Source: Euglena gracilis
Lineage: Eukaryota; Euglenida; Euglenophyceae; Euglenales
NCBI GenBank assembly: GCA_039621445.1
Contig: CP154954.1
Span: forward strand, 31,582,012 to 31,646,011
Length of the DNA stretch: 64,000 nt
Direction of reading: 5' to 3'
How positions within the stretch are numbered: the first letter of the stretch is position 1; each line of letters starts with the position of its first letter. Position numbers and translations under genes: made by a program. Shown here piece by piece: positions 1-10,417 of the stretch. The notes under the pieces are model-generated. The model ran no database searches. It had not been told where the DNA came from and saw only the letters and a list, made by a program, of their open reading frames with translations.

Positions 1-75
1 CCAAAGGAAATTTGACCAAAAACATGAAAAAAAAAGCCCCAAAAATCCGGCGCCTTCGGCGCCAGGCAGGGATCC

Positions 76-775
76 TCACACATCCGTGCTGGCCGAGGCC
101 AAAATATATCCGTGATTTTCCGTGATTTTCCGTGATGTTCCGTGATGTTCCGTGAATTTCCTGTTTCCGGAAAAGGTTAACAGAGACATTCCATTCTGCA
201 CCGGAGCCATATTTGGGCAGTTGTGGCAGCAGATTATATTATGGTCCTGGAGATCCTCCGGCGCCTCGGCAACAGCTGAAGCCAATTCCGAGTGCTCAAC
301 CCCCAAGTTAAGCCCTTTGCAATCCAACTGAACGCATGCTACAACGCAGATCTTCCCTTGCATACCCAACAAAATGTTTATGGTTGCATGCCCAGTCCTG
401 TCAGTCCATTCATCAATTCCTATCCACACCTGAATGTGAAATAAAAAAACGTACAGGAGGGAAAAAACAACCTTTTTGACCTTGAATTTTTTTGATTGCC
501 CCTAAATGGGTTGCCAAAACCCTGTCAGCGAACCGATATAGCGATTGACCCTTCTGGATGCAGCCTGAGCGGAAAGGTGGAAGGTCACTTTCTGAAGAAG
601 CAAAAACCCACACGTCCTCAATTTGTGTGTATTTCTGGAGAACACCTCTGTTGCTCTTGTGGTCCAATTTTGTGACCGGGAGACCAGAATGGAGGAAAGC
701 GGCCACAAAATCATCTGTGATTGTCTGAATGAGGTTTTGCTTGATTGTCTGTTTGGAAAGGCAGATAATTTGCAA
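76..775 (-). pseudogene. hAT-type transposase fragment (DUF659-like)
   Basis: Two overlapping minus-strand reading frames encode parts of a transposase. The upstream part (775-413) includes FVAAFLHSGLPVTKLDH, like the (A/F)F..AGIPF segment before the catalytic core. The downstream part (429-76) includes WIGIDEWTDRTGHATINIL, closely resembling the D-x-W(T/S)D motif of DUF659 hAT transposases, followed by a Cys pair (CCHNC). The frames differ. A pyrimidine-rich stretch ending in CAG at about 431 looks like a 3' splice site, but no donor gives a clean phase, so this is either a very short intron or a frameshift. The catalytic core end and dimerisation domain are missing. It lies inside the 67-966 element and is almost certainly inactive. 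Confidence 0.6.
110..165 (+). repeat. 10-bp tandem array, CCGTGATTTT type
   Basis: Five to six units of roughly CCGTGATTTT follow one another at 10-bp spacing near the left end of the hAT-like element; looser copies recur at 876-942. A T-tract every helical turn predicts curved DNA. Subterminal repeats of this kind are typical transposase binding sites in hAT elements (inference). Confidence 0.75.
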
Positions 776-974
776 AACATCCCATCAAAATGCATCTGCA
801 CAAACAAAGCACATTCAAAAAAAGACCCAAAATTTTTTGTGAACCCTCCACCTTATCTGTGAATTTCCATAAATTTCCGTGATTTCCGTGAGAATGGCCT
901 TCCGCCCATTTCCGTGATCCTCCGTGAATTTCCGTGAATTTCCTTTTCAGGACGGTGAGGATCCCTGCGCCAGG

Positions 975-1312
975 TCACTTTAGTGGTTTTTTGCCCTCCC
1001 CCCCCGGGGGGGTCCGGGCCAAATACCAGTCAGTCACTCCGAAAAAACCAGTCACCCACCCCCGGGGGTGGGGGGGGGGGGGGTCAGCCAGTGCTTAAGC
1101 AATTGACTGACCCGAGGGGGACTCTCCTACCATAGCATTTTTAAGGATTTTCAGGCCAGCAACCATTCCCACTGGAAAAGGGAAGGCGCATCCTGCACCC
1201 CACCTGACCTCACTGGCAGCCCTGCCGTATTGGAAGGACGGTTTTCTAAATGTCGTTTGGTTCTTCCCTGGGGAAGGATCCCCAATCATCATGTCATTGG
1301 TCCAGTGCTCTG
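975..1312. other. Opposed C-run/G-run DNA, no gene recognised
   Basis: C-runs directly followed by G-runs (about 998-1015 and 1060-1083) can fold as hairpins or as G-quadruplex/i-motif. The minus-strand frame at 1095-1292 (ending KILKNAMVGESP...) is treated with the coding-like stretch 1095-2389. Confidence 0.5.
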
Positions 1313-2389
1313 CAGGCTTTTGCTTAACGACCCGGGGGGAGGGGGGGGGGGGGGGTACTGGCTAGCCAATCGGCTAGACACTGGAAAAAAAATGGACTAG
1401 CTAGACCCCCCTCCCCCCGGGGGGGTCCGGTCCGGTCCGGGGGTCCCCCCAATTGGAAAAAAAATTTCCTCCAGCGCTGTGCGCCGAGGTGGAAATGAGG
1501 TTTTTAATATGTTTTTGGCTGATCTTGTTCCAAAAATTCCCAAAAATGGCCAAAAACGGGCAATTTTGGCCATTTTGGGGGGTCCGAAAAAAAATTTCCG
1601 GCGCTTTGCGCCGGTCACTGGAAAAAAAAATTCCACTAGCTAGCCCTGCTAGCAGACCCCCCCCCCGGGTCTGCTAGAAATCCCACTAGCCAAATTTAGA
1701 CTAGCTGCAGTCCAGCCCCCCCCGGGGGGGGGGGGGGGGGGGCTAGCTGCAGCCCCGCCCCCCCCTGGGGGGGGGGGGGGGTACTGCAATCCCTTAAGCA
1801 AAAGCCTGGTCTGGCCATTTGCTCACCAACAACAATAAGAGCCTTGCACAAAACCTTGCTGGCCACCTTTTTCACCTTTGGCACGTGACCGTTCAGCCAT
1901 CATCCGTCCATCCCTCCAACGTTTTGTAAGTTTGCTGTGTCTATGCGGTGCACCCAGCTGAATCTGCAAGCAAATCTGCAGCCATCACTTTGGCCAGGGA
2001 CAGCAAAGTCAAAGGGAAAATAATGTGAATGGAATCTGTGCGATGCCTTCACCAAACTTTTAGCAAAAAAAAATTGACAAACAAAAAAACCTGCCCGCTT
2101 TGATTGACATACACACACAAGTAGAGCGGGCACACTGACCTTCACAAGCACATCTGTTACCATGCACAAGCCCTGTACACACCGGCATCGTACCCTCTGA
2201 CTTGGCAAGGATAAAATCGGCGGCCCAATGCAAGAACGTTGTGAATCCCATCGCCAGTGGGAACCACTCCTTTGTGCACCGGTTGGTTGCCACCACAGCC
2301 CCAAAGGATGGAGAAGATGCATTGCAGTTCAGCCTGAGAGAGTTTGAGTGAATGTGAATGCCCTCAAGTGACATAGCCTGAGATTCCAC
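1095..2389 (-). pseudogene. Uncharacterised coding-like stretch broken by a G/C-rich insertion
   Basis: Minus-strand frames at 2389-2060, 2322-1900, 1884-1810 and 1292-1095 have ordinary amino-acid composition, unlike the Gly/Pro shadows around them. Examples are TKEWFPLAMGFTTFLHWAAD, VKKVASKVLCKALIVVGEQM and GMVAGLKILKNAMVGE. The last two are separated by the 1313-1808 inverted-repeat insertion. Frames shift several times, which could be short introns or decay. I do not recognise the family. It could be a transposon-derived gene; no catalytic motif is visible. Confidence 0.2.
1313..1808. mobile_element. Inverted-repeat element filled with CTAG motifs and G/C runs
   Basis: The 15-bp sequence CAGGCTTTTGCTTAA at 1313-1327 has an exact inverted partner at 1794-1808. 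Between them lie repeated CTAGCTAG/CTAGCTGCAG motifs, poly-C/poly-G blocks and two gcgc...gcgc hairpins flanked by A/T runs (about 1460-1500 and 1590-1625). CAGG ends suggest hAT type, but I found no convincing 8-bp TSD (gtgctctg versus gtctggcc). Confidence 0.5.
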
Positions 2390-2403
2390 TCCAGAGGGAA
2401 GGT

Positions 2404-2661
2404 TTGCCCAAGAGAAAATCCAGTGTCAAGCCCTGGACGTGCAGCCTCAGCCAGTTCTTAAAAACCGCAAACAGAATTTTACAAGTACAAAGGTTTTGCA
2501 AAAAATTTAAGGTCATTGGTGCTGATCAACTTTCAAAGTTCTTTTTAGCATTGACTGCACATCAGCAAAAACAACTCAACAAACAACTCTCTTTCGAATT
2601 TTGCAAAAGATTCCAAGAGAATATCAAGACTGGTTTTATTCTAAAGCCTTTTCCAGAATAG
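2404..2661 (+). CDS. Hypothetical 85-aa basic ORF
   Basis: This plus-strand frame starts MPKRKSSVKPW and is rich in Lys, Gln and Phe (for example LSKFFLALTAHQQKQ). It begins just downstream of, and divergent from, the minus-strand coding-like stretch ending at 2389. No homologous family is recognised. It may be chance or an exon fragment. Confidence 0.2.
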   Translation: MPKRKSSVKPWTCSLSQFLKTANRILQVQRFCKKFKVIGADQLSKFFLALTAHQQKQLNKQLSFEFCKRFQENIKTGFILKPFPE

Positions 2662-2851
2662 TTTTGTCTAATTTTCTTCAATTTGCACCACAATAGATAT
2701 CAACGCTAGAAACTTCAGTCAGAAGGTCACCAGCAAATCGACTCCATCGCGAGTCCCTTGACCGATTTCCCAAGCACTTTTGGCCACTTTCTTAGACAGC
2801 TGGGAATGCACTTTTCTTGTTGAGTCACAAAATTCTGGCAGTTTTAGTGAA

Positions 2852-5800
2852 AATGCGCATCCGCGCATTCTGGAAGCGGAGTGCGCAGGTGCGCATTCTG
2901 GATGATGGCTTCTTCCAGACTGGGGGCAAACACCACAAAAAATGAGCTGTTTGGATATTACACGACCACAGGGACTACCCCCTTGTTTTCTGGTTCAACT
3001 ACGTATCATGCTGTTTACAGCTGTTTCACGACGACTGTGGCACGGTGCGTGGCTGGACAGACACTCGGTGCACTCCACACGACATGCAAAACACGGGCGA
3101 CGCAGTACAACCTGGACCTGGGTGTTCCACCTTGTGTTTACCGATGAGTGCTAATGGCTTCTGGGGGCAGGGCCTGGCGATCCCGGGATGAGAATGGGAA
3201 GGAACTCCTTGCAGCCATGGAGACACAGCCCTCCCAACAGGCTTCTTTTTAAGACCCCTGGGGGGGGGGTCCCCCCCACCCACCCAGGGTGGCGCGCGAC
3301 CCCCCCCCGGGGAGGGGGGGGGGCGGGGACCCCCCCCCAAAAATCGGGCCCGTTAAAGGCAATTTTCAAAATTTTTCGGCGCTTCGCGCCGAAAAGGTAT
3401 ACCCAGCGCCTCCGGCGCGGGACCCCCCTCCCCCCCGGGGGGTTCGACACGGACCCACCCACCCACCCCCCTCCCCCCTGGAGGGGGGGGGGGGGTCAGG
3501 TGACTTAAAAAGAAGCCTGCCTCCCAAGGTCAAAAGAATAGGGTGCCACTGAGTGTCAAGGCCGAAGAATGCGCACCTGCACATTTTTCGGAACCCAAAA
3601 GAATGCACAGGTGCGCATTTTTTTGGAATGGACACAGGCTGTGGGAAGGGGGAATGCGCACACGCGCATTTTTTTGATGTTGAGGGCACACTGGGTATGG
3701 CCTGTTGTTTGCCTGTCTTGAATCCGAGCTGTGCATCACTATGATGTGGTTTCAGGCTTTTAGAACATGGTTGTGTGAAGGGGGGAGATGAACCAAAAGA
3801 ATCACCCTTGGCACCAATGTCGCTGTACCAGACCACACCCTGAAACACGACACCTGCAGCGGCGTGGAAAACCCTGGGCTCGGCGACGGCAGGTCTCAAG
3901 GCACGAATTCATGTCCTTCAGTGACAGGGGAACTGCCCCCTTGCAGCGCAAGTCACCAAACAAAACAGAATGCGCACCTGCGCATTCGACTTCACCCGCT
4001 GCATCCAGTGCCCAGTCCAGCCTATGCTGCTCTCATGAACCGGTGGAGCACGCCACAGTGCACGTGCAACCGTCCCCCACCCGGCGGAGGTGATGGTCCG
4101 GTTGCTGCCAGCGCTGTCCGACCCACGCCCCAGAGCGTGCATGGCAGCACACAGCCAATAGGCGCCCTGAACAACCTTATGCTGGGCTGTAGTGCACGGT
4201 GCAAGGAGCACTGTGCCGCACAATCAGGGTGAACGCAGGGGATTGTGTCTGGTTCCACACACACACACGCGCGGTGGTCACTTGGTTGGCACCTCCAGAG
4301 CGAAACACGCCTGTTGCCACCTTTGGCATCTTTCCCAAAAACGGTCTGTAAACACAGAATTAATTCACAATCCAAATGTATTCAAAGAAGCAAACACCAT
4401 TGGTCAGTCCTTGTCCCAATATTTATACAGGCCCTTGAAACCGTGAATCAGGTGCAAGCACATCACAAAAAAAAAACTTGCTTGTTTGCTGGAAACTTGT
4501 TTTCCAATAAACCCAGGATTTTTTCCGTTCTGCTTTTTTGTGTATTCCACTGTGACGCTCCATTGGAAAACATATGAGAAAGGAACTTCAGTGCCCGAGG
4601 AAATTCCTCAGTGACGGGCACCCTGATTCCCAACTGCGGTCAGCAGACTTCATACCATGAGTAAAAAGACGGTGAATGCGCACATGCGCAAAAAAAGCGT
4701 CCTGCACCTTTCTTTATACATTTCCACAATTTTATACAACACACACCGCCGAATATTTGCACACCCTACACCTTTCTTTAAATTAGGGCCACGCCACCAA
4801 ACATTTGCACTCCCAGGTGGGCATGCCACCACCCACGCCAACTCCCCCCACCTGGCCTGGGTTTGGGGCCGCGCAGCTGAAGTATAGACATCCCTGTGAG
4901 GATCGAATGGTGTCCGAGGACGAGGCAGCCCTGGAGCAAAACACGGCAGAGGAGGACCACCACCTGTGACCTTGTTGGCAACAAACGTCACCCACCACAT
5001 AGAACGCTTATTGTATCATGTACTCAGAGTCGACGCTCCAGCACTGCAAACTACACAACCCCTGGCCGCTGTGAAGACCAAGGAAAGCACATATGCGTAC
5101 ACCTTCACCACACACCTCATCACCGATGGCTGCAGTCAAACATGGCACATCAGGGTGAATGCGCACATGCGCATTCCCTTCTTGTGTCTCCCCTTGAAGC
5201 ACCCTGGTAGGAGGTTGCAACAAAGGGCGATGCCCAACAACTCAGCACACAAGGTGGAGGCACAGCCTGGGAGACATACACCCTACTCTGGCATCATCCA
5301 CCTGTGCAATGAGATAGATGCATGTGAAATAGCTAACAAAAAGGCCAGCAGTGCACCATGGGGGTTGCCCTGCCGCAATGCTGTGCTGACACTGGGTTTA
5401 GGAGTGCCAGACATAACTCCCCACAACACAGAGAATGCGCACCTGCGCACTCCCCCTCACGGAATGCGCAGGCGCGCACTCTTGTGGATGCCCAGCGCTG
5501 CTCCCCTCCTGTCCTCCTGCAGATAAAATAACAGCCAGCCAGCGAAGGAATGGCCTCAAGAGTGCGCACGTGCGCATTCTTGTGCCTCATGCAACCTCGG
5601 AGAGGAGCCATTTTATATCGTTTGTGAGGGCTGTTCTGGAGGGTGTAGTCTGTGGCAGAAAGGGTTGAAGTGGGGCTCCGCTCCGAAGCTTTCAAAACCA
5701 GTGACACACAGGAAAGGCGTGCAAGCCAGCCCCCTCTTCCATACCCAGCACCCCATCCCAAACGGCAGACCTGAACACAGGTGGTCGCACATGGTGATGT

Positions 5801-6501
5801 GCCGTGGTGCCTATGAGAAGGCACATGCAGAGCGGACGGCGTGCGCAACTGGAGGGATGCTGTGCCTGCATGTGTCGCGGAGGGGTGCAGTGCACCGTGT
5901 GGAATGGCAAACAGCAGGCAGCCTGAGGAGGGTAACGAGCCCTCCCTTTCCGACATGTGGTGTGGATTTATTTAAACACCCCCCACCACTCTCTGAATGC
6001 AGACGACACGCACACACCAAACATTCGCTAGCGCCCCCTCGTGTCCAGCTTCCAACACAGGGCACAGAACCTCCCCTCCACTCTAACCGTAGAGACCACA
6101 GTGCCCACTTCCCACAACCACCCCCGGGAGCCACAATAACCGTCCAAAACTTCAGGAAAAGGCCGGGACGGAGAGGGGGGTGAATGTGCACCTGCGCATT
6201 CACTGGCACCACAAGACAGGGGGGACAGCGACAGGTACAATAGCTTCACCTGACGAGGGTTCGTCCCCGTGAAACAACGTTTTGCGTCGCACCTACTTTG
6301 GCAGACGGGGTTTTTCCCCCGGTCAGTGGACGTGTCACACCGTCATTTTCAAAACGAAAAAAAAGTGGGTTTACCCAAGAAAAAAACACGGGGTCGAAGG
6401 TGGTGTTGCACATTTTGGCACCAGGGGTTTCAGCTGACGGGTGCGCCGCCCCGTTAAGTGATGGCAACACGGTTGGTGAAAAAAGAATGCGCAGGTGCGC
6501 A
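2852..6501. repeat. Dispersed 20-bp palindrome family A (13 copies)
   Basis: Variants of GAATGCGCACNTGCGCATTC lie at about 2852, 2880, 3567, 3601, 3651, 3968, 4673, 5157, 5433, 5461, 5560, 6182 and 6485. Most keep both arms; some end in a run of A or T instead of the last arm. They are not tandem: spacing is 28 bp to over 700 bp, with no common flank. I see none elsewhere in the window except the different family at 9.5-12.2 kb. Function unknown. They could be binding sites, hairpin elements or tiny mobile palindromes. Confidence 0.8.
3238..3519. mobile_element. 282-bp hAT-type MITE, family M1, perfect 8-bp TSD
   Basis: The ends are CAGGCTTCTTTTTAAG (from 3238) and its exact inverted copy ending at 3519. 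The 8-bp duplication cctcccaa flanks it at 3230-3237 and 3520-3527. The interior holds C/G-run blocks, a gcgcttcgcgcc hairpin and a gcgcctccggcgc hairpin. It has no coding capacity; the Pro/Gly-rich frames here are artefacts. A second full copy is at 29964-30222, with related ends at 21065 and 32708. Confidence 0.9.
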
Positions 6502-6600
6502 AAAAAAACACCAAAAATGAAAAATGCATTCCCGGCCGCCTAAGACTTTTGGGTTCTGGGGGTGGCTGCTCAGGCAGCCCCCCCCCCCCCCGGGGGGAGG
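3530..6600. other. GC-rich region, no recognisable gene
   Basis: Between the palindromes the DNA is roughly 55-60% GC with open frames on both strands (for example minus 5956-5333 and plus 3864-4232). The frames run through the palindromes, giving recurrent peptides such as ECAHAH or KCACAH, so their openness partly reflects the repeats. No known domain is seen. Confidence 0.4.
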
Positions 6601-6609
6601 GTTGTAAAT

Positions 6610-7038
6610 TCATTTAGCTCCCGGATCAAAAGACCTCTGCCAAACACAAGCCATTGAGGACCTTGACAAAAATACCATGCCAGCTGCGCCTGACGTCAAG
6701 ATGGAAACTTTTCTCCGCCTGACCAAACTCATTGTTCCATGCAAAGCCCTCACCGCACACAAGACAAACGGTGGTGTGCTCGCATGGCGTACAGACACAC
6801 CACAGGGTGGACAGCCCGTACTCCTCGCCAATGGGCAGCCAGCACTCTGGGGCGCGGCGCTGGTGGGGCGCGAGGCCCCTGCGGTGATGGGTGTGGAGAT
6901 GGGGGGAGCATTGGAGGCAGAGGAGGCAGGTGGGAGACAATGGTCGGCTGTTAGGCCGAACTGAGGCTGCCTTCCTGAGTTGAGGTCACTGGTTAAATCC
7001 TGGCGCCAAACCTCCAGAGAAAATGAAACCCCGGGCAA
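6610..7038 (-). pseudogene. Cys-containing coding-like fragment, possibly zinc-binding
   Basis: One minus-strand frame contains TGCPPCGVSVRHASTPPFVL followed by Cys; an adjacent frame continues CLVCGEGFAWNNEFGQAE. Read across one frameshift this gives C-x2-C...C-x2-C spacing loosely like the PHD-family copies at 47.5 and 60 kb. The match is weak: the motif YHFVCADLRRAP is absent. It is a possible degenerate zinc finger only. Confidence 0.15.
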
Positions 7039-7039
7039 A

Positions 7040-8303
7040 TTTGGGTCTTAGCTTAGTAGGGAAGCCGAACCCTCCCATGTTGATTTACCAGGTCCGGGAA
7101 GTAAGGAAAGGTTGACTTTAAGACAGGCCTTTCAACTCAGGTGGTTGCAAGGTGGTGCTCAAATTAGGGGGGTTACCCCTTGATTTTGGATCTTTGAAGG
7201 AGGGGAGAGGGGAGGGGGGAGGGGGGATGTCGACAAATGGCAGCATTCTATAACTCATCGCATTTCTGAAGCAAATTTTTTTGTTTTTGCATTTTCCACC
7301 CCTCTGGAACTTTTCATGAACGTTTTATCATTTCTTGATCAGCATTTTTCTTTTAAATCTTTACAAAATCAAATCAACACTTTCAACCTACAAATTCGAG
7401 TATTGAATGTTTCCGAAAAAAATGGACCCATACATTACTTATGGTATTTCAACAGGTCCCCCAGGCCCTTTTGATTCTTAGAACTTTTTTGTGCAATTTA
7501 TGATTTTTTAGATGTTTGTTCGGCAGGGTTCTATTAACACCCCCCAGCAGGGGGCTCTTTCTTCGCTTGCTTCCCCTGCAAATGTACAAAGCTGCTGTGG
7601 CTTTGCTGAACAAACTGCTGTGGTTTTTTTGCCTCCCAATCGGGTGCCCAGTTGGTGTTATTGCAAGGAACATGGAGAAAAATATGGCCTAAATTTGCGC
7701 TGAAAGTTAAGTCTAATTTTAAGCCAAAATTTCGTCCAGCTGAGGTCTATACCCTAAATCCGGCACCAAATTCCGAGGGCAAAACTTAAGCAATCTATCA
7801 CCATCATGCATACCAACCATTGTGCGGAGGGGCTCCGAGGAGGTGAAATCCCTGTCCTGAAGTGTTTTGCCTAGTCGGGCTGGGTCGATTTACAAGAAAC
7901 CGCAAGGAAACCCCTTCGCCACAATGCCGAGGGAGGGTGAATACCAAGTCAGGAGGGGTGAATACATGCGCATCATCAAATGTAAGAATGTGCTGCATTT
8001 TTGCTAACAGCCATCTGCCTGCAGCATGCCAAGAAAGGCGACAACACCTACGGGGGGCCACACACCAGCCGTCGCGGCGGGCCACGGCCGCCGGCAGCTC
8101 ATCCAGGGGGAACAAGCGCAGGGCGGTGAGGATCGGCCAGTGGGCACTGGCGGCGGCGGTTGAAGGGGGCAAGGAATGCGTTGCGGGGTGGTGCTTCGGG
8201 TTTGGGGGGCCGTCCCGGAACAAAGTTTGGCGGGATGGGCCAGCAGGTCAATGGGGGTGGGGGTGAATGAGCGGAGGGCTGGCGTGTCCTCCCCCGCATC
8301 TGT
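7040..8303. other. No recognised gene; possible minus-strand coding trace at 7804-8223
   Basis: 7040-7800 is A/T-richer spacer without signals I can name. The minus frame 8223-7804 has normal composition (LAKMQHILTFDDAHVFTPPD) and is cut on its upstream side by the 8312-9295 element. I do not recognise it. Confidence 0.25.
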
Positions 8304-8337
8304 GCGACGAGCAGGCAAGGACAGTCATCCCCGGTTT

Positions 8338-8407
8338 TTGGTCTCCGGTGGGGTCCGGTGGGATCCGGTGGGATCCGGTGGGATCCGGTGGGGTTCCGGT
8401 GGGTTGC
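8338..8407 (+). repeat. GGTGGGATCC decamer array, left copy
   Basis: About seven units of a 10-bp repeat (GGTGGGATCC and variants) lie just inside the left end of the 8312-9295 element. Confidence 0.9.
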
Positions 8408-9169
8408 CTTGGGGGGGGGACCGGGAAAAAACACAAGCTCAGGCTCTTGGCCTCCTTTTTTTTGTCCCATATGAGTCACCTTTTGGCACTGTTTAATGGG
8501 CCCAGCCAGGTGCTCGGGACCTTTTGCCCCGTGGATCCATATGGGATCACCACATGATGTGATGTACTCGTTGCTCACCCTGGGGTCGTCGGTTTCATCC
8601 ACCCCAATGGCTACCAAATATTTGACATCGCGAATCATGTCCTGCAACTTTCTTTGACCTTTGCCACCAGATCTTACCAAAACTGCACCAATGGTCACCG
8701 AATCTGTGCAAGTGGCCACAAAATGGCCAAAAGTGGTCAAAAGGGGGCAAAAAGTGGATAAAAGCAATCAGAAGTGGCCTAAAATGGCCACAAATGTGGA
8801 AAAAATCCAGAAGCATAAAATAGCCAGAAGCAGCCAAAAATTGATGTAAATGAAGCAAAGAAAAAAAATGCATTCAAACAAAAGATTTAGACCAAAAGCA
8901 ACAGACATTTTTGACCAAAAGTGGTCTAAAATGTCAAATACAGCCCAAAGTGGCCAAAAGTGGCCAGAAGTGGTCCAAACAGGCCACAAAAAAATGGCCA
9001 AAAGGGCCAAAAGCTGCTGATTTGCAGGAAACCAGACAAAAAAGAATGTAAGTTACAGTTACAGATGGGGCACTGGTGGAAATTTGTGAAAATTGCACAT
9101 TCGGAAATGATTCTCCTCACGCGGGCCATGAATCCAAGAAGAAAAATCCGTGCATGGAAAAAAAATCTC

Positions 9170-9286
9170 CGGTGGGATCCGGTGGGATCCGGTGGGAAAC
9201 CACTAGTCAAATGGTCAAAAAAACCCCGGTGGGATCCGGTGGGATCCGGTGGGATCCGGTGGGATCCGGTGGGATCCGGTGGCTGT
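9170..9286 (+). repeat. GGTGGGATCC decamer array, right copy
   Basis: The same decamer recurs in two blocks (9170-9200 and 9226-9284) just inside the right end of the element, in the same orientation as the left array rather than inverted. Confidence 0.9.
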
Positions 9287-10417
9287 CCTTGCCTGGCGAC
9301 GAGTGCCCCCCCAAAAAATAAAAAAAAGAACACCTCGGGGGTTCTTGAAGTTTTGGGTCTGCTTGGTCAAATTCTGCCGTTTTTCTCTTGTTTTCGCATT
9401 TGGGCAGCCGAAATCATTCAGGGGGAACTACTCCAGGACGCGCATCCACTCCAGTACAGCCCAATGTTGAGCCAAACTTAGGCGCACTTAAGGGTTTTTT
9501 CTTTGAAATGGGCGCATTTGCGCAAATTTACAATTTTTGCGAAATTTCTGGGACCCTGTACCCTGACACCAGAAGACAACTTATGAACTATTACACCCCT
9601 CTATTAGAGGGGATTAACTCCAGGTAATTTGGTGCACATACTGCTTACCGGGTGACGCGAATAGGGCCAAGGGTGGGATTGGTGCTCTCGTACATCAACA
9701 GGAGGGAAACACACACCCGCTGTTACGACACTTGGAACTGGTTCTGAATCATTGGCTGAAGTGGCCTGGATACTGCAGCCGCCCATAAGAACACATGGAG
9801 CGGTATTACATCACACACCACAGAATACGTCAGCGAGACATCACACAACTGATGTGTGGTTGTGGGCACAAATGCGCGCACAAACAGATGATTATGAGCG
9901 CATTTGCTCCCACAAACACACAAAACTTTGAAGTTAAAATACATATTTGTGGGCACAAACGCGCCCACAAACAGATTTGTTTGTGCGCGCAAATGCGCGC
10001 ACCAACATCTTGGGGAAACTGGTATAGGGATGGTTTGTGCAATGGGAGACAACGAACAACATGTCTGTGTTAAGTCACACTGATGATTACAATCGACCTA
10101 CGAGGTTTTTGAACATGATAGGCGTGTTGGTGCGCGCATTTGCGCAAATAAACACAATTATGTTTGTGCGCGCATTTGCGCAAATGCGCACACAAACATT
10201 TAAACAATCGCTTCAAATGGTGTGTTTGAGCGAGCCTTAGCGCACACAAACAAAGTTTGTTTGTGTGCACAAATGCGCAAATCAACATACATCAGTTGTG
10301 CGACACCATCTCCTCGTCCGTGACAGCTGGCAAATGCAATTCCACATGCCAACCATTGGTTTGCACCACGAGGATTGCATGGTGATGAAATTTGTGGTGA
10401 GAGGTAGTGTGTAATGT

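Larger units (their letters stand above)
59..974. mobile_element. hAT-like DNA transposon, ~900 bp, with 8-bp TSD
   Basis: The ends are inverted: CAGGGATCCTCAC starts at 67 and its complement ends at 966/967. The 8-bp direct repeat gcgccagg lies at 59-66 and 967-974 (the last G is shared with the inverted repeat). CAGGG termini with an 8-bp duplication are the hallmark of the hAT superfamily. Subterminal CCGTGA motifs occur near both ends (110-165 and 876-942), in the same orientation. The interior carries a minus-strand transposase remnant. The element sits in a repeat with a ggcgccttcggcgcc hairpin, which is restored if the element is removed. Confidence is high for an element and good for hAT. 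Confidence 0.85.
8304..9303. mobile_element. 984-bp hAT-like element with perfect 8-bp TSD
   Basis: CAGGCAAGGACAG begins at 8312 and its exact inverted copy ends at 9295. The target duplication gcgacgag lies at 8304-8311 and 9296-9303. Both subterminal regions contain 10-bp GGTGGGATCC arrays in the same orientation. The middle has a degenerate array of AAAAGTGGCCA-like units (8700-9010). A minus-strand trace at about 8700-8510 (RDVKYLVAIGVDETDDPRVS) may be a relic of its transposase, but I cannot assign it. It is non-autonomous. Confidence 0.88.

Noticed and set aside
3188-3552. Gly/Pro-rich ORFs across the MITE
   Set aside because: They are translations of C- and G-runs inside a defined inverted-repeat element; both strands are open for the same reason. 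The same applies at 21.1, 29.9, 50.8 and 62.5 kb.
2852-6501. Restriction or terminator hairpins of a bacterial replicon
   Set aside because: No operon structure, no U-tract terminators with adjacent genes, and the surroundings are clearly eukaryotic transposon DNA.
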